A stretch of 23,597 bases of DNA from GCA-2737665 sp044344795. GTDB taxonomy: Bacteria; Bacteroidota; Bacteroidia; Palsa-965. Positions within the stretch are counted from its first letter, which is position 1; the number at the start of each line of letters is the position of its first letter. Under the pieces are notes generated by a model, which searched no databases, was not told the DNA's origin, and was given only the letters and a program-made list of their open reading frames with translations. Positions 1 through 8,048 of this stretch are shown in pieces. A program made the position numbers and the translations under genes. The stretch covers positions 1 to 23,597 of the forward strand of contig JBIJCF010000043.1 of the NCBI GenBank assembly GCA_044344795.1. The letters are read 5' to 3'.

Positions 1-39
1 TATCGGGAAGTGGAGGTTAAAAATTTGGTGTTTGAATAG
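1..39 (+). CDS. 3' end of an unidentified upstream gene (partial)
   Basis: Frame 1 is open from the first base and ends in TAG at 37-39, giving 12 residues that end NLVFE. The stop lies 30 bases before the next start, which fits the 3' end of a gene in the same direction. The neighbours belong to a Ter-like cluster, so a Ter gene is plausible, but so short a tail cannot be identified and could be open by chance. Confidence 0.3.
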   Translation, partial: YREVEVKNLVFE

Positions 40-69
40 TAAAATATTTCTAATTATAAAACTTGTAAT

Positions 70-804
70 ATGGCACTTAACCTAAATAAAAGTTCGGATG
101 ACAATCATTCATCTAAGGCTGATGGTACATCGAAGAAAATTAATTTGAGTAAGTCTGAGATTAAAAAGGATCCGGAAATGAATTCGCCGGTAGCAGAGAA
201 GAAAGGTTTCAATCTAGCGAAAAGCGAAGACAGTAATACTTCCAATGTAAAGGTTGATGAACATCACAACAGTGAACCTGACACTGTACCTGTTAATCGG
301 GATGAAAAACCTTCTTTAAAAAGAAAAAAATCAAAAGTATTTATTTTAGTTGTAGCGATTTGTTTAATCGCTGCAGGAGTAGTGTGGCATTTCAATAGTG
401 AAAAGATTGTTGTCGAGCCCAAAGAAATGAATACCAATGCGTCCGTCGCTCCAACAGATGGTGCACCTGCTCCAACAATTAAAGCTACTGCAGCAGATGT
501 TGAACAGACAGATTCAATAGCACCAGTTGCATCACAGTCGAGTGGATTACCGCAAGATCAGTCTACTGATGGTAGCACTCAGCCTGCGAAAGATGTAACT
601 ACTGCTGTAAATAAAAGTGATGCCTCGTCAATACCCGTTGTTTCGTCTGTTGGATCGACGTCAGGTTCCATAGAAGATAAAGCAAAACGGGCTATTAGTG
701 GCGTCTTTGGCAATGGTGCCGACCGAAGAAAAGCTTTAGGTGATGAGTACGAGGCAATCCAAGCAAAAGTTAATGAAATGTATAAAAATGGTTTAATAGA
801 ATAA
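70..804 (+). CDS. Membrane-anchored protein with TerD-like N-terminal motifs and a Cpl-7-like C-terminal domain
   Basis: 244 residues starting at an ATG. There is no signal peptide. A basic stretch (KRKKSK, about 84-89) precedes one hydrophobic helix at about 89-107, which predicts a cytoplasmic N-terminus and a periplasmic C-terminus. The N-terminal part repeats a short motif three times (LNLNKS, INLSKS, FNLAKS, near residues 3, 24 and 47); it resembles the INLxKG start typical of TerD-family proteins. Residues 108-200 are a Ser/Thr/Ala/Pro-rich linker. Residues about 201-241 contain GVFGNGADRRKALG followed by YEAIQAKVNEMY, which matches the pattern of the Cpl-7 (CW_7) domain known from phage lysozymes as a muropeptide binder. 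Inferred role: linking a cytoplasmic Ter complex to peptidoglycan. No catalytic domain is visible. The gene is the first complete member of the 70-2962 gene run. Confidence 0.72.
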   Translation: MALNLNKSSDDNHSSKADGTSKKINLSKSEIKKDPEMNSPVAEKKGFNLAKSEDSNTSNVKVDEHHNSEPDTVPVNRDEKPSLKRKKSKVFILVVAICLIAAGVVWHFNSEKIVVEPKEMNTNASVAPTDGAPAPTIKATAADVEQTDSIAPVASQSSGLPQDQSTDGSTQPAKDVTTAVNKSDASSIPVVSSVGSTSGSIEDKAKRAISGVFGNGADRRKALGDEYEAIQAKVNEMYKNGLIE

Positions 805-842
805 AGAGGGGCATCTCTGTTTATTTGATTTAAATTGATAAT

Positions 843-1223
843 ATGAAAACATTAGAACAATTAAAAAATGAACTTCTAGCCGATGGTCTTATTGATGCAG
901 CTGAAGTAAAAGAACTACAAGCTAATTTGTATGCTGATGGCTTAATTAGTAAAGAAGAGGCGGAGTTCTTATTTGAACTTAACAATGCTGTATCTGGAAA
1001 TCAAAATGACCCGAGTTGGTCGGATTTATTTGTTGAAGCATTATCAAATTATTTATTGGAAGATGAAAATTCTCCAGGTGAAATTGATGAAGATGAGGCA
1101 GATTGGCTATATGAGAAAATCAAAAGCGATGGAGTAATTGATGCAACTGAAAGAAATTTACTCCTGAATTTGAAAAATAAGGCGAAATCTTTCCCCCAAA
1201 AGCTTGAATCACTTCTTCCATAG
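843..1223 (+). CDS. TerB-like acidic protein with DGxID motifs
   Basis: 126 residues, strongly acidic, without signal peptide or membrane segment. It holds four helix-loop units of the form DGxI(D/S)xxE: DGLIDAAE near residue 15, DGLISKEE near 32, PGEIDEDE near 78 and DGVIDATE near 100. This resembles the TerB (tellurite resistance protein B) fold, in which similar acidic loops bind metal; the loops also resemble degenerate EF-hands. It lies 38 bases after the Cpl-7-like gene and 6 bases before the next gene, and a TerC gene follows nearby, so a Ter-type cytoplasmic partner is the best guess. Assignment to TerB rests on pattern and context. No search was possible. Confidence 0.65.
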   Translation: MKTLEQLKNELLADGLIDAAEVKELQANLYADGLISKEEAEFLFELNNAVSGNQNDPSWSDLFVEALSNYLLEDENSPGEIDEDEADWLYEKIKSDGVIDATERNLLLNLKNKAKSFPQKLESLLP

Positions 1224-1229
1224 GTTAAT

Positions 1230-1418
1230 ATGGTTTCAGCTATCGTAAAAATAGTACTTGGTTTATTCATTTGGATGGTACTTCCACAATTAATTTTCAA
1301 GAAACGGAAGTATCAAAAAAACACTCCGCAGTTTTTTGCAAATATTGCGTGTAAAATTGTAGGTATCGCTATCATTGCGTTTGCTATTTTAAATTTAATT
1401 CAGTCTCTACTTTCATGA
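1230..1418 (+). CDS. Small two-helix membrane protein
   Basis: 62 residues with two hydrophobic helices, about 1-22 (rich in Ile, Val, Leu and Trp) and about 38-60, separated by a basic loop (KKRKYQKN). The loop is probably cytoplasmic by the positive-inside rule. The gene starts 6 bases after the TerB-like gene, and its TGA stop overlaps the ATG of the OmpA-like gene in an ATGA arrangement, so translation is probably coupled. No family is recognised. Its position suggests a membrane component of the Ter-like unit. Confidence 0.65.
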   Translation: MVSAIVKIVLGLFIWMVLPQLIFKKRKYQKNTPQFFANIACKIVGIAIIAFAILNLIQSLLS

Positions 1419-2962
1419 ATTTAAAAGCAGTAATGTCTTACAGTTACTTTCAGTTACGTTTAGCAATAAATATTTTTCTTTTTTTGTTAATTGGGTGTGG
1501 CGGCAATCAAACCAACAAAGAGGTAAATAATGAATTTTCTCAATCCTCAGTTGATTCAGTAGATAGCACTAAAAGAATAATACAGTTATCTGCGCTAAAA
1601 TCGGGTATTAATAGACAAAAAATTAAGCTTGGCCACGCTATTAATACCTCATCAAACGAGTATTTGCCAATAATCTCACCCGATGGAAATACCCTGTACT
1701 TCTCAGCTATGGATAGGACTGGTTTTTTCGATTTTAAGCTCGATTTCACGAAAGAAAAATCAGCCGGAGGAGAAGATATTTTTGTTAGTAATCGTAAAGA
1801 AGGAATTTGGGAAGATGCTCGACCGCTCGCTTCTATGAATACAAATGGGCATGAAGTTGTTACGCAAGTTTTTGCGAATGGTGATTTATTGGTGACAGGT
1901 AATTATCCGGAAAAATTAGGTGTTAAAAAGGACAAGGATGCCGGCGTACAAACTACTGATTTGTTTATGATTAGAAAGTTACGATCTGATTACCAAATTA
2001 ACCACCTGCCTGAACCAGTGAATTCAATTTATACGGAAGCTGATGGATTCATGGACAGTGATGAATCATTTATTCTTTTCGTTTCCGACAGACCAGGACA
2101 TATTGGAGAATATCATAAAAAAGGGTGGAAATGGAATGAAAGTTTTTGGGGTAATACTGATGTCTATGTCAGCCTAAAAGAAGGTGATTATTGGTCTGTT
2201 CCTATAAATTTAGGGAACAACATCAATACTCCGTTCGCAGAACGCACGCCTTGGCTATCAGCAGATGGTTTAACATTATATCTTAGCTCAAATGGTTATG
2301 TAAATAATAAAACTGATTTGGACGTATATGCTTTCAAGAGGAAATCGGTAAATGATTGGACCAAATGGGAAGGCCCTTTTGTAGTTGAAGATGCAAATTC
2401 AGCAAACGACGACTGGGGTTATAAAGAAACTGCCAATGGTGATGCATTCGTTGCTTCGGCCTATAAACTTGGTTTTAAGCCAACACAAGGTGGAGTGGCA
2501 GGAGATGGTGGTGTAAGAGAGACAAATTATAGACCCGGTTATGAATTACATGGTTTACAAATAGCTGCATTAAACAGCGAATTCGAAACAAATATTTACC
2601 ATTTACAAAATACCCAATATCCTTCGTTCATTGCTAACGATTTGTTCTTTGATTTTAATTCATTTACGATAAAAAAATCTTTTGAGAAATACTTATTATT
2701 AGTGGTTGATCAAATTAATCAGAATAAGGAATCTACTATTGAAATTTTTGGTCATACAGATAATATTGGTAAGCCTGAGTATAATTTGCAGCTTTCCCAA
2801 AAACGCGCTGATGCTGTAAAGGCATTTTTATTGTTAAATGGCGTAACAAACCCTATTTTTTCAAAGGGTTTTGGTGATCAAACCCCTACTTTACCAAATA
2901 CTACAGACTTTAATAGGCAAAAAAACAGACGCGTGGAAGTTTTTATTAAACCGTCACATTAA
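1415..2962 (+). CDS. PD40 beta-propeller / OmpA-family outer-membrane lipoprotein
   Basis: 515 residues. The N-terminus is a lipoprotein signal with the lipobox LIGC, Cys28 being the predicted lipidated residue. An internal ATG at residue 7 could be the true start. The central region (about 60-390) has repeated WD40-like/PD40 blades such as PIISPDGNTLYFS, FMDSDESFILFVSD and PWLSADGLTLYLS. The last ~110 residues are an OmpA-like peptidoglycan-binding domain: LFFDFNSFTI, then IEIFGHTDNIG, then QKRADAVKAFLL, ending NRRVEVFI. This architecture is common in Bacteroidota envelope proteins and predicts anchoring in the outer membrane with contact to peptidoglycan. The start overlaps the preceding stop by four bases, so it belongs to the same operon. 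Confidence 0.9.
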   Translation: MNLKAVMSYSYFQLRLAINIFLFLLIGCGGNQTNKEVNNEFSQSSVDSVDSTKRIIQLSALKSGINRQKIKLGHAINTSSNEYLPIISPDGNTLYFSAMDRTGFFDFKLDFTKEKSAGGEDIFVSNRKEGIWEDARPLASMNTNGHEVVTQVFANGDLLVTGNYPEKLGVKKDKDAGVQTTDLFMIRKLRSDYQINHLPEPVNSIYTEADGFMDSDESFILFVSDRPGHIGEYHKKGWKWNESFWGNTDVYVSLKEGDYWSVPINLGNNINTPFAERTPWLSADGLTLYLSSNGYVNNKTDLDVYAFKRKSVNDWTKWEGPFVVEDANSANDDWGYKETANGDAFVASAYKLGFKPTQGGVAGDGGVRETNYRPGYELHGLQIAALNSEFETNIYHLQNTQYPSFIANDLFFDFNSFTIKKSFEKYLLLVVDQINQNKESTIEIFGHTDNIGKPEYNLQLSQKRADAVKAFLLLNGVTNPIFSKGFGDQTPTLPNTTDFNRQKNRRVEVFIKPSH

Positions 2963-3075
2963 CACTTATAACCGGTGTATTTTAGTTATAGTAAACTTGA
3001 TTAATCGACTAGGTTCATCGTGAAGTTGCTTTTTTTGAAAACGTAGATTTTAATTAATATTGAAATAATAGCAAA

Positions 3076-3849
3076 ATGGAACAACTAATTCAACAAATAC
3101 TCGACAATCCAGGAGCTTCATTAGCAATAATTGGTAACCTGATTATTATTGAAAGTTTACTTTCAGTTGATAATGCCGCAGTTCTTGCCACTATGGTAAT
3201 GGATTTACCAGAACATCAGAGAAACAAAGCTCTCAAGTATGGAATATGGGGAGCATATATATTTAGAGGTCTTGCGATGATATTTGCATCTTTCTTAATT
3301 CAGATATGGTGGCTAAAGCCACTCGGGGGGCTGTATTTACTTTATCTCGTTTACGATTTTTGGAAAGGAAAACAAACCGAAGGTAAAGAGGATGATACAT
3401 TAGATAAAAGTAGCAATTGGCTTTACAAATCGACAGTTGGTGCTTTAGGTAGTTTTTGGGCTACTGTTGCTTTAGTGGAACTAATGGACATGGCATTTTC
3501 TATTGACAATGTATTCGCAGCTGTGGCTTTTACGGATAATATTATTCTAGTTTGTTTAGGAGTATTCATTGGGATTTTAGCTATGCGCTTTATTGCTCAA
3601 TGGTTCGTCCGTCTAATGGAGACGTATTCATTTTTGGAAACAGCAGCTTTTGTGGTCATCGCAATATTGGGTTTGAAATTATCCTTTTCGATTTTCGAAC
3701 ACTTTTACCCCGAATCTGGATTCAGTAAGTTTCTGGCAAGCCATGGCGCTGATATTGGTATTTCCATTTTAACGGTAGCTATATTTTTTGTGCCAATTTT
3801 AACCTCACTGCTATTTAATTTTCCTGCTAAAAAAACTAAATCAGAGTGA
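3076..3849 (+). CDS. TerC family integral membrane protein
   Basis: 257 residues, about seven hydrophobic helices. The two hallmark TerC signatures are present: ESLLSVDNAAVLATMV at residues 26-41 and VELMDMAFSIDNVFAAVAFT at 134-153, with membrane-embedded acidic residues (Glu26, Asp32, Glu135, Asp138, Asp144) in the expected places. TerC/Alx-type proteins act in tellurite resistance and in metal (manganese) export and metalation of exported proteins; the substrate here is unknown. It sits 113 bases downstream of the PD40-OmpA gene, so it may have its own promoter. Context with a TerB-like protein supports a Ter-like module. The symbol terC is withheld because several TerC subfamilies exist. 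Confidence 0.9.
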   Translation: MEQLIQQILDNPGASLAIIGNLIIIESLLSVDNAAVLATMVMDLPEHQRNKALKYGIWGAYIFRGLAMIFASFLIQIWWLKPLGGLYLLYLVYDFWKGKQTEGKEDDTLDKSSNWLYKSTVGALGSFWATVALVELMDMAFSIDNVFAAVAFTDNIILVCLGVFIGILAMRFIAQWFVRLMETYSFLETAAFVVIAILGLKLSFSIFEHFYPESGFSKFLASHGADIGISILTVAIFFVPILTSLLFNFPAKKTKSE

Positions 3850-3866
3850 ATGTTTTCTTAATAAAT

Positions 3867-3885
3867 TGATTTTTTAAAAAAATCA
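3867..3885. terminator. AT-only inverted repeat between convergent genes (possible bidirectional terminator)
   Basis: TGATTTTTT and AAAAAATCA are perfect 9-base complements around a single central A. The repeat lies between the convergent stops of the TerC gene and the GldM-like gene. Each strand reads into a T run. The stem is nearly all A-T with almost no loop, so intrinsic termination would be weak. Confidence 0.3.
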
Positions 3886-3920
3886 TTGAAACAAAAAGTT
3901 TAAACAACGCTACTGCTATT

Positions 3921-4565
3921 TTATTTAACGATCACTTTCACCGTCGTCATCGCCATTTGAGTTCCGTCCGGTGCCAGTACTCGTATGTTATCGATCCAAA
4001 GAAATTCGCCCGTATTCATAGTTTGCATTAGTTGTTTCATTTCCTGCGTAAATGTGCTGCCTGAGGATCTGATTTCTTTAACTACGCCATTACGCAGTAA
4101 TGTAATCGTAAATCCCGTAATTGTCCATTTTGCGTCGTAGTCGAATCCTGCGATCATTGCATTAATTCCGGAAGCAGTAACGAGTTCTCCCTTGGTAAGT
4201 TCAATCTTTCCGTCTCTCTCTGCAACTCCCGCGATACAAATATCAGGTTGGGGCACTCTTTTAACTCTCATTACTTTACTCGCCACAGTATCTCGCCCCA
4301 TCCATACTATAATTTGAGCTATTCCCGCACGTTCAGGCTTCAAATTATAAACTACACTGCCGGAACTATCTTTACTGATCATCCCATTATCTGTCGAAAT
4401 ACTGTCGTACCGCTGACTGCACAGTATAGTAAGAGGATTGTCCAGACCAACATACACAACGTTCATCTTGTCAACGGCAATTGCCGTTACAGCGTTTTGA
4501 CCTGAAAGGGTTACACAATTACCGCTGATTAGCAGCAGCGCTATATTAATGACTATAATTTTCAT
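3921..4565 (-). CDS. GldM C-terminal-domain-like secreted protein
   Basis: 214 residues with an N-terminal signal peptide (hydrophobic MKIIVINIALLLISG). After cleavage, the sequence AVDKMNVVYVGLDNPLTI (about 30-47) matches the start of the third GldM domain (usually MNVLYxGVDNP). The C-terminal block with GEFLWIDNIRVLAPDG (about 187-202) matches the last GldM domain. In full-length GldM (about 520 residues) these periplasmic domains follow a transmembrane helix and an N-terminal domain that are absent here, so this is a stand-alone D3-D4 type protein. GldM forms the type IX secretion and gliding motor with GldL. This short form cannot join that motor in the usual way and may be a periplasmic adaptor. 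It lies 18 bases downstream of the GldN-like gene in one unit. Confidence 0.75.
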   Translation of the reverse strand: MKIIVINIALLLISGNCVTLSGQNAVTAIAVDKMNVVYVGLDNPLTILCSQRYDSISTDNGMISKDSSGSVVYNLKPERAGIAQIIVWMGRDTVASKVMRVKRVPQPDICIAGVAERDGKIELTKGELVTASGINAMIAGFDYDAKWTITGFTITLLRNGVVKEIRSSGSTFTQEMKQLMQTMNTGEFLWIDNIRVLAPDGTQMAMTTVKVIVK

Positions 4566-4583
4566 ATGGCTAGGTGTTAATGG

Positions 4584-5198
4584 TTAACGGTTTCCACTCA
4601 GTATAGCTACTCTTTCAGCAGCAAGTTTGTCTTTATAAATCGTGAGAATTGGCATCCACACGGCCCGCTCTATATCGAAGTAGCAGAGCGTGTAACACAG
4701 TATTTCTTTATTTATTTGAAAACTTTTTTGGTCGATTGTCCAACATTCCGTGAAATCAATTCGCGTAGCCTTTCTATATCTTGTGCTATCGCAGAACCAA
4801 ACCATTTTGTTTTCTTCATTACCAAATTGATCATATGTTGTAATCGGGATCGAATCGCATTTCATTATCCTTCGGGCTTCTTCTGTGTGCGAGAGTTTTC
4901 TTCCATTATAATCATATACGGCAGCATTCGTATCTTTCACAAATTGGTCCATTACATGCATCAGTTGGTTAAAAGATGTGGCATCCAAATATTCGGGCGT
5001 TTTATATAACGACAAATCGGCAAGTGTAGTTTCAGCACCGTTCCTAATAATTTGCGTAGTCAGTGTGGATGTATCCTGGATCATAACCGAATATTTAATC
5101 AGTCTTGCTATGATTAGAGGATCAGAAGAGGTTCCTTTTTTTTGAGCGAATACAGCTACGTGCAAAAATAGCAGGAGTAGGACAAGCATCTTTTTCAT
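4584..5198 (-). CDS. Secreted protein, probably GldN-like
   Basis: 204 residues with a clear signal peptide (MKKMLVLLLLFLHVAVFAQ, cleaved after FAQ). Mature part: an N-terminal helical region, then NAAVYDYNGRKLSHTEEA, and a C-terminal region FTECWTIDQKSFQINKEILCYTLCYFD followed by VWMPILTIYKD. The order of a short variable region, an E-W/F-x-D block and an aromatic strand recalls GldN (where the block reads KEDWFFDKxxS...), and the neighbour is GldM-like, which raises the likelihood. Similarity is only at the level of pattern, and the protein is shorter than typical GldN (~300 residues). Four Cys residues in the C-terminal half are unusual. It may equally be an unrelated lipocalin-like or hypothetical secreted protein. 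Confidence 0.6.
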   Translation of the reverse strand: MKKMLVLLLLFLHVAVFAQKKGTSSDPLIIARLIKYSVMIQDTSTLTTQIIRNGAETTLADLSLYKTPEYLDATSFNQLMHVMDQFVKDTNAAVYDYNGRKLSHTEEARRIMKCDSIPITTYDQFGNEENKMVWFCDSTRYRKATRIDFTECWTIDQKSFQINKEILCYTLCYFDIERAVWMPILTIYKDKLAAERVAILSGNR

Positions 5199-5860
5199 AG
5201 TTATAGAGTTTAGTTCAACTTAATCGAAATGAATTATTCTAGAGAGCTTTAATATTTTTCCATGTTATAGGCAAAATCAAATTGAAAAATTTACAATTCA
5301 ATACCTATTTACAGTTTGTGCTAAGGGTACCCATTAAGGGGAATCAAAACTTGAAATGGTATTCGCTGCAATTATATTTCGAAGCACTTGCTTTGGTCGC
5401 TAGTGATATTTTTGCAAGCACTTTCAAGATAGAACGAAATACTTATTTGATTATTGTATGCTCACTAATGAGAATTAGTTTTCAAGTTATTTTTACGCTA
5501 GAATATAGCTTAGTTAGGCTTTATCGCGATACTTGTATTCGTATATTCAGATGTCACTAGGCTATATTGTCTGCGCAAGATTCTAACGATTAAGCGCCTT
5601 TGTAGGTATTCTCAGTTATGTACTAATTGCATAGAAAAGTGCATCAAATAACCATTCGTATTGTATGGTTTGATTTGTCCTGCTACTAATGCCGTTTAAT
5701 CGTTAACTGAAAGTCGAATAACGGACAATATTTAAATGATAGTTCCGTAATTAATAGGAATGATGTGCCAATTTCCAGTATCATGATATGTGCATTTAAG
5801 TACACGAATAGACAACTGACGATTCTAAAGTATATTATTAAATTGAAAAACTAATAGTTG
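5199..5860. other. AT-rich intergenic region without a supported gene
   Basis: About 660 bases between the GldN-like gene (minus) and the membrane protein gene (plus). A TTG-started reading frame at 5282-5560 has no recognisable composition or motif. The one structure noted is an imperfect stem at 5643-5674 (10 base pairs, 3-base bulge, 9-base loop). No tRNA, repeat array or clear promoter was found. Confidence 0.6.
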
Positions 5861-6400
5861 ATGCAAATACCACTCCTATTTTCAGACCATCGTATTGCTT
5901 TAATGTTAAGGTGCGCTATTGCGTTTCTCTCTTGGACCTTGCTTCTACTATTATTCAGTAGCGATTATTTCAAATTGACACTAGTACTTTCAGGGGTGTG
6001 CATTGGATTGTGTTTTGTAATTAAGTATTTACCAATTTTTAGTGGGAAAAAACGAAAAGTACTTTTAACCCCGGTTGATAAAGGAGGTATACTTTGGTAC
6101 GACCTTTATGGTGAAGCCATGAGAAATCCCAGAAGGAAATTTATCAATCTTAAATTTCTAACGGAGTATTATCTCCGTTTTGGTTTATTAATCACAATAC
6201 CTTCGGTAATCGCATATTTTATCAATGTGCGAATCGGTCTTTATTATCTATTTATTGGTCTTCCATTACTGTGCTTAGCATTAACCTTGCGTGTTTTCTT
6301 TTTTGAAGATCAACAAACACGTGTGATTGGAAAATTAATTTATTTGCAGCAAGCAAAGCAAATTAAAGACGGCACTAATGAGCCATTTTGGGGAAATTAA
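5861..6400 (+). CDS. Unknown membrane protein with four predicted helices
   Basis: 179 residues from the ATG at 5861; a TTG immediately upstream (5858) is in frame but less likely. Hydrophobic segments lie at about 10-32, 36-60, 106-125 and 128-150, arranged as two helical hairpins separated by a soluble loop of about 45 residues that contains KKRKVLLTPVDKGGILWYDL and NPRRKF. The C-terminal tail is soluble and ends EPFWGN. No family is recognised. There is no operon partner: the next plus-strand gene begins more than 500 bases downstream. Confidence 0.6.
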   Translation: MQIPLLFSDHRIALMLRCAIAFLSWTLLLLLFSSDYFKLTLVLSGVCIGLCFVIKYLPIFSGKKRKVLLTPVDKGGILWYDLYGEAMRNPRRKFINLKFLTEYYLRFGLLITIPSVIAYFINVRIGLYYLFIGLPLLCLALTLRVFFFEDQQTRVIGKLIYLQQAKQIKDGTNEPFWGN

Positions 6401-6926
6401 GATGGCAGAATGGTTAATGAAAATTATTAGTCTTGAATTATAAATTTTAAGATTTGAATAATACATTATTGTTATTCGGATTGAATTGTTCTTTGCTAAA
6501 ATAAGTACTCCGATTAATTCGAATTAAATATATGATAGAAATAAAGGCCTGGTGAGATTGAGTAAGGTGTTGAAATTATTACTTCGGTATTTGTGTCGTC
6601 TTTATTCACTTGAGGGGGAGAAAATCTTAAAGCTTAAAATGTCGCTAATATTTTTATTTATGTGTATCACTTTGATATATAATTGGCGTTATATTATTGT
6701 ATGGTAGTGATTAATTCCAGGTTTTCAACACTTAATGTCTACGTGCAAATTGAGCCAGTCTCTATTATTCTAAATTTGAAGAAGCATCAAATTAGGTAGT
6801 CGTTTTAGATGTTTTTGCTTATCCGGGCATATATTGTAGTGATACTTAAGTTCTCTAACAGTAGGTCTTACGTATGAATATTTAAGTTGGTTAGCTTTGT
6901 TCAATAACCACCAAACGCATGTGAGT
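6401..6926. other. AT-rich intergenic region
   Basis: About 525 bases. A GTG-started frame at 6552-6707 would give 51 residues with a hydrophobic C-terminal end but has no other support. A stem of about 9 base pairs with one bulge lies at 6770-6795 (CTAAATTTGA against TCAAATTAG). A possible -7 promoter element is annotated at 6892-6899. Otherwise nothing is recognised. Confidence 0.55.
6892..6899 (+). promoter_or_regulatory. Candidate -7 promoter element (TAGCTTTG)
   Basis: Matches the Bacteroidota -7 consensus TAnnTTTG and lies 27 bases upstream of the ATG at 6927. No well-spaced -33 TTG is visible, so support is partial. It argues for the ATG at 6927, because the in-frame TTG at 6897 lies inside this element. 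Confidence 0.35.
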
Positions 6927-7547
6927 ATGATTGTTGCACTTTTTGTTTTCGTTTGCGATTCTCGCGGTTTTAATCGAACTAATGCTAACTTGATTGATCC
7001 GGTATCGTTACTCAAACTTGATATTGGTATATCTGATTATCAGCCATTCGAATCTGAATTTCATATAGATAAATTTGTTCTGTTAAGAAAAACATCTAGT
7101 GAGGTCACTTTCGCGTTTAGTACTTCTGTAGCGGGCGAGGTATTCTTGAAAAAACTCGAAACGTGGGCGAAAGGAACGAATGACGTAGCATTTACTTGTT
7201 ATTACTACTTTTCTTATGATCAGCAGAAAAGAATCATTCAGTACAGGGCGTACAAAGGAGAACGAGACCGGTACGACCATATTGAATTGGATGGTTTAAA
7301 TTGGTCTGCTATAAATATACTTAGGGAATCGCAACAGTTCAGTACATTAGTTCAGGTTTTAGATCTATTTCGAGAATATGAGTGCTATTGCGGAAACGCA
7401 GAAAATCTGGATGAACCCCTTGTCAGCTTATTTGGTTGGTTCAGTTTGAATCAGTTGTTATGCCCAACTGATAGCTACTCTGAAATAATTGAATCTAATG
7501 TGGAAAATTATCCACAAACTCCGGGAGATGCCGGCTTACCATTCTAA
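6927..7547 (+). CDS. Hypothetical protein
   Basis: 206 residues from the ATG at 6927. The first ~10 residues are hydrophobic (MIVALFVFV) but soon meet charged residues, so a signal peptide is doubtful and a downstream start is possible. The rest is soluble, aromatic-rich and mixed alpha/beta in appearance, with YYYFSYDQQKRIIQYRAYKG near the middle and a Cys-containing segment (YECYCGN). No family is recognised. It stands alone between AT-rich intergenic stretches, so it may be accessory. Confidence 0.5.
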   Translation: MIVALFVFVCDSRGFNRTNANLIDPVSLLKLDIGISDYQPFESEFHIDKFVLLRKTSSEVTFAFSTSVAGEVFLKKLETWAKGTNDVAFTCYYYFSYDQQKRIIQYRAYKGERDRYDHIELDGLNWSAINILRESQQFSTLVQVLDLFREYECYCGNAENLDEPLVSLFGWFSLNQLLCPTDSYSEIIESNVENYPQTPGDAGLPF

Positions 7548-7658
7548 CATTTCGAGCTTTAAAAATCACAGATGAGGATGTTAATCCTTTATTTCTAGCC
7601 CATTAAATTTTATATGGTCTGGTATACTTCCTTACTCTTCATTCTGGCTGAAATAAAT

Positions 7659-8048
7659 CTATTTGGGCCAATCAAACGGGACAGTGCAAGGGTCACAATC
7701 AAAATCAAGAAGAACACCAAGACACTTGGCTAAATTACCCGACCGCACAAATACATATGCTAAATCAACGGCAGAAGAAAATACTTGACCATTCTCCTTA
7801 GTTCCTTCTATTACAACTTCGTAAAAGTTGCTTGATCCCGTATGCCGCGCGTATACCTTTTTTATATTAACTTTTACTAGTTCGTCTTTTTCGCAGCATC
7901 CACACCAAATTAAAACTTGTGTAATACTGTTATTTTTCAGGTAAGCAACAGCTTTGTCAGCTTGCTCCCTTGAAATATATGCTAGTTGATCTGCATTCGC
8001 AGTATAAGAAATTAGCGAAATTATTAATAGTGCAAATAATTTTTTCAT
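7659..8048 (-). CDS. Small secreted Cys-rich protein of unknown function
   Basis: 129 residues with a good signal peptide (MKKLFALLIISLISYTANA, cleavage after ANA). The mature ~110 residues have a strand-rich look and carry two cysteine groups: WCGCCEKDE in the middle and CLGVLLDFDCDPC near the C-terminus, which could form periplasmic disulphides or a metal site. A near-consensus -7 element (TATCTTTA on the minus strand, at 8073-8080) lies about 25 bases upstream, without a matching -33. No family is recognised. Confidence 0.65.
   Translation of the reverse strand: MKKLFALLIISLISYTANADQLAYISREQADKAVAYLKNNSITQVLIWCGCCEKDELVKVNIKKVYARHTGSSNFYEVVIEGTKENGQVFSSAVDLAYVFVRSGNLAKCLGVLLDFDCDPCTVPFDWPK

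Noticed and set aside
5282..5560. TTG-started reading frame of 92 codons on the plus strand
   Set aside because: No ATG start, no recognisable domain, odd composition with scattered hydrophobic and Cys residues; most likely open by chance in AT-rich DNA.
6385..6404. TTTTGGGGAAATTAAG as a possible second copy of the mnmE 3' end (ATTGGGAAATAG)
   Set aside because: Similarity is limited to a few bases and it falls on the last codons of an unrelated membrane protein.
6552..6707. GTG-started frame of 51 residues with a hydrophobic C-terminal end
   Set aside because: No ribosome-binding or promoter support and no conserved motif visible; the hydrophobicity follows from the AT-rich composition.
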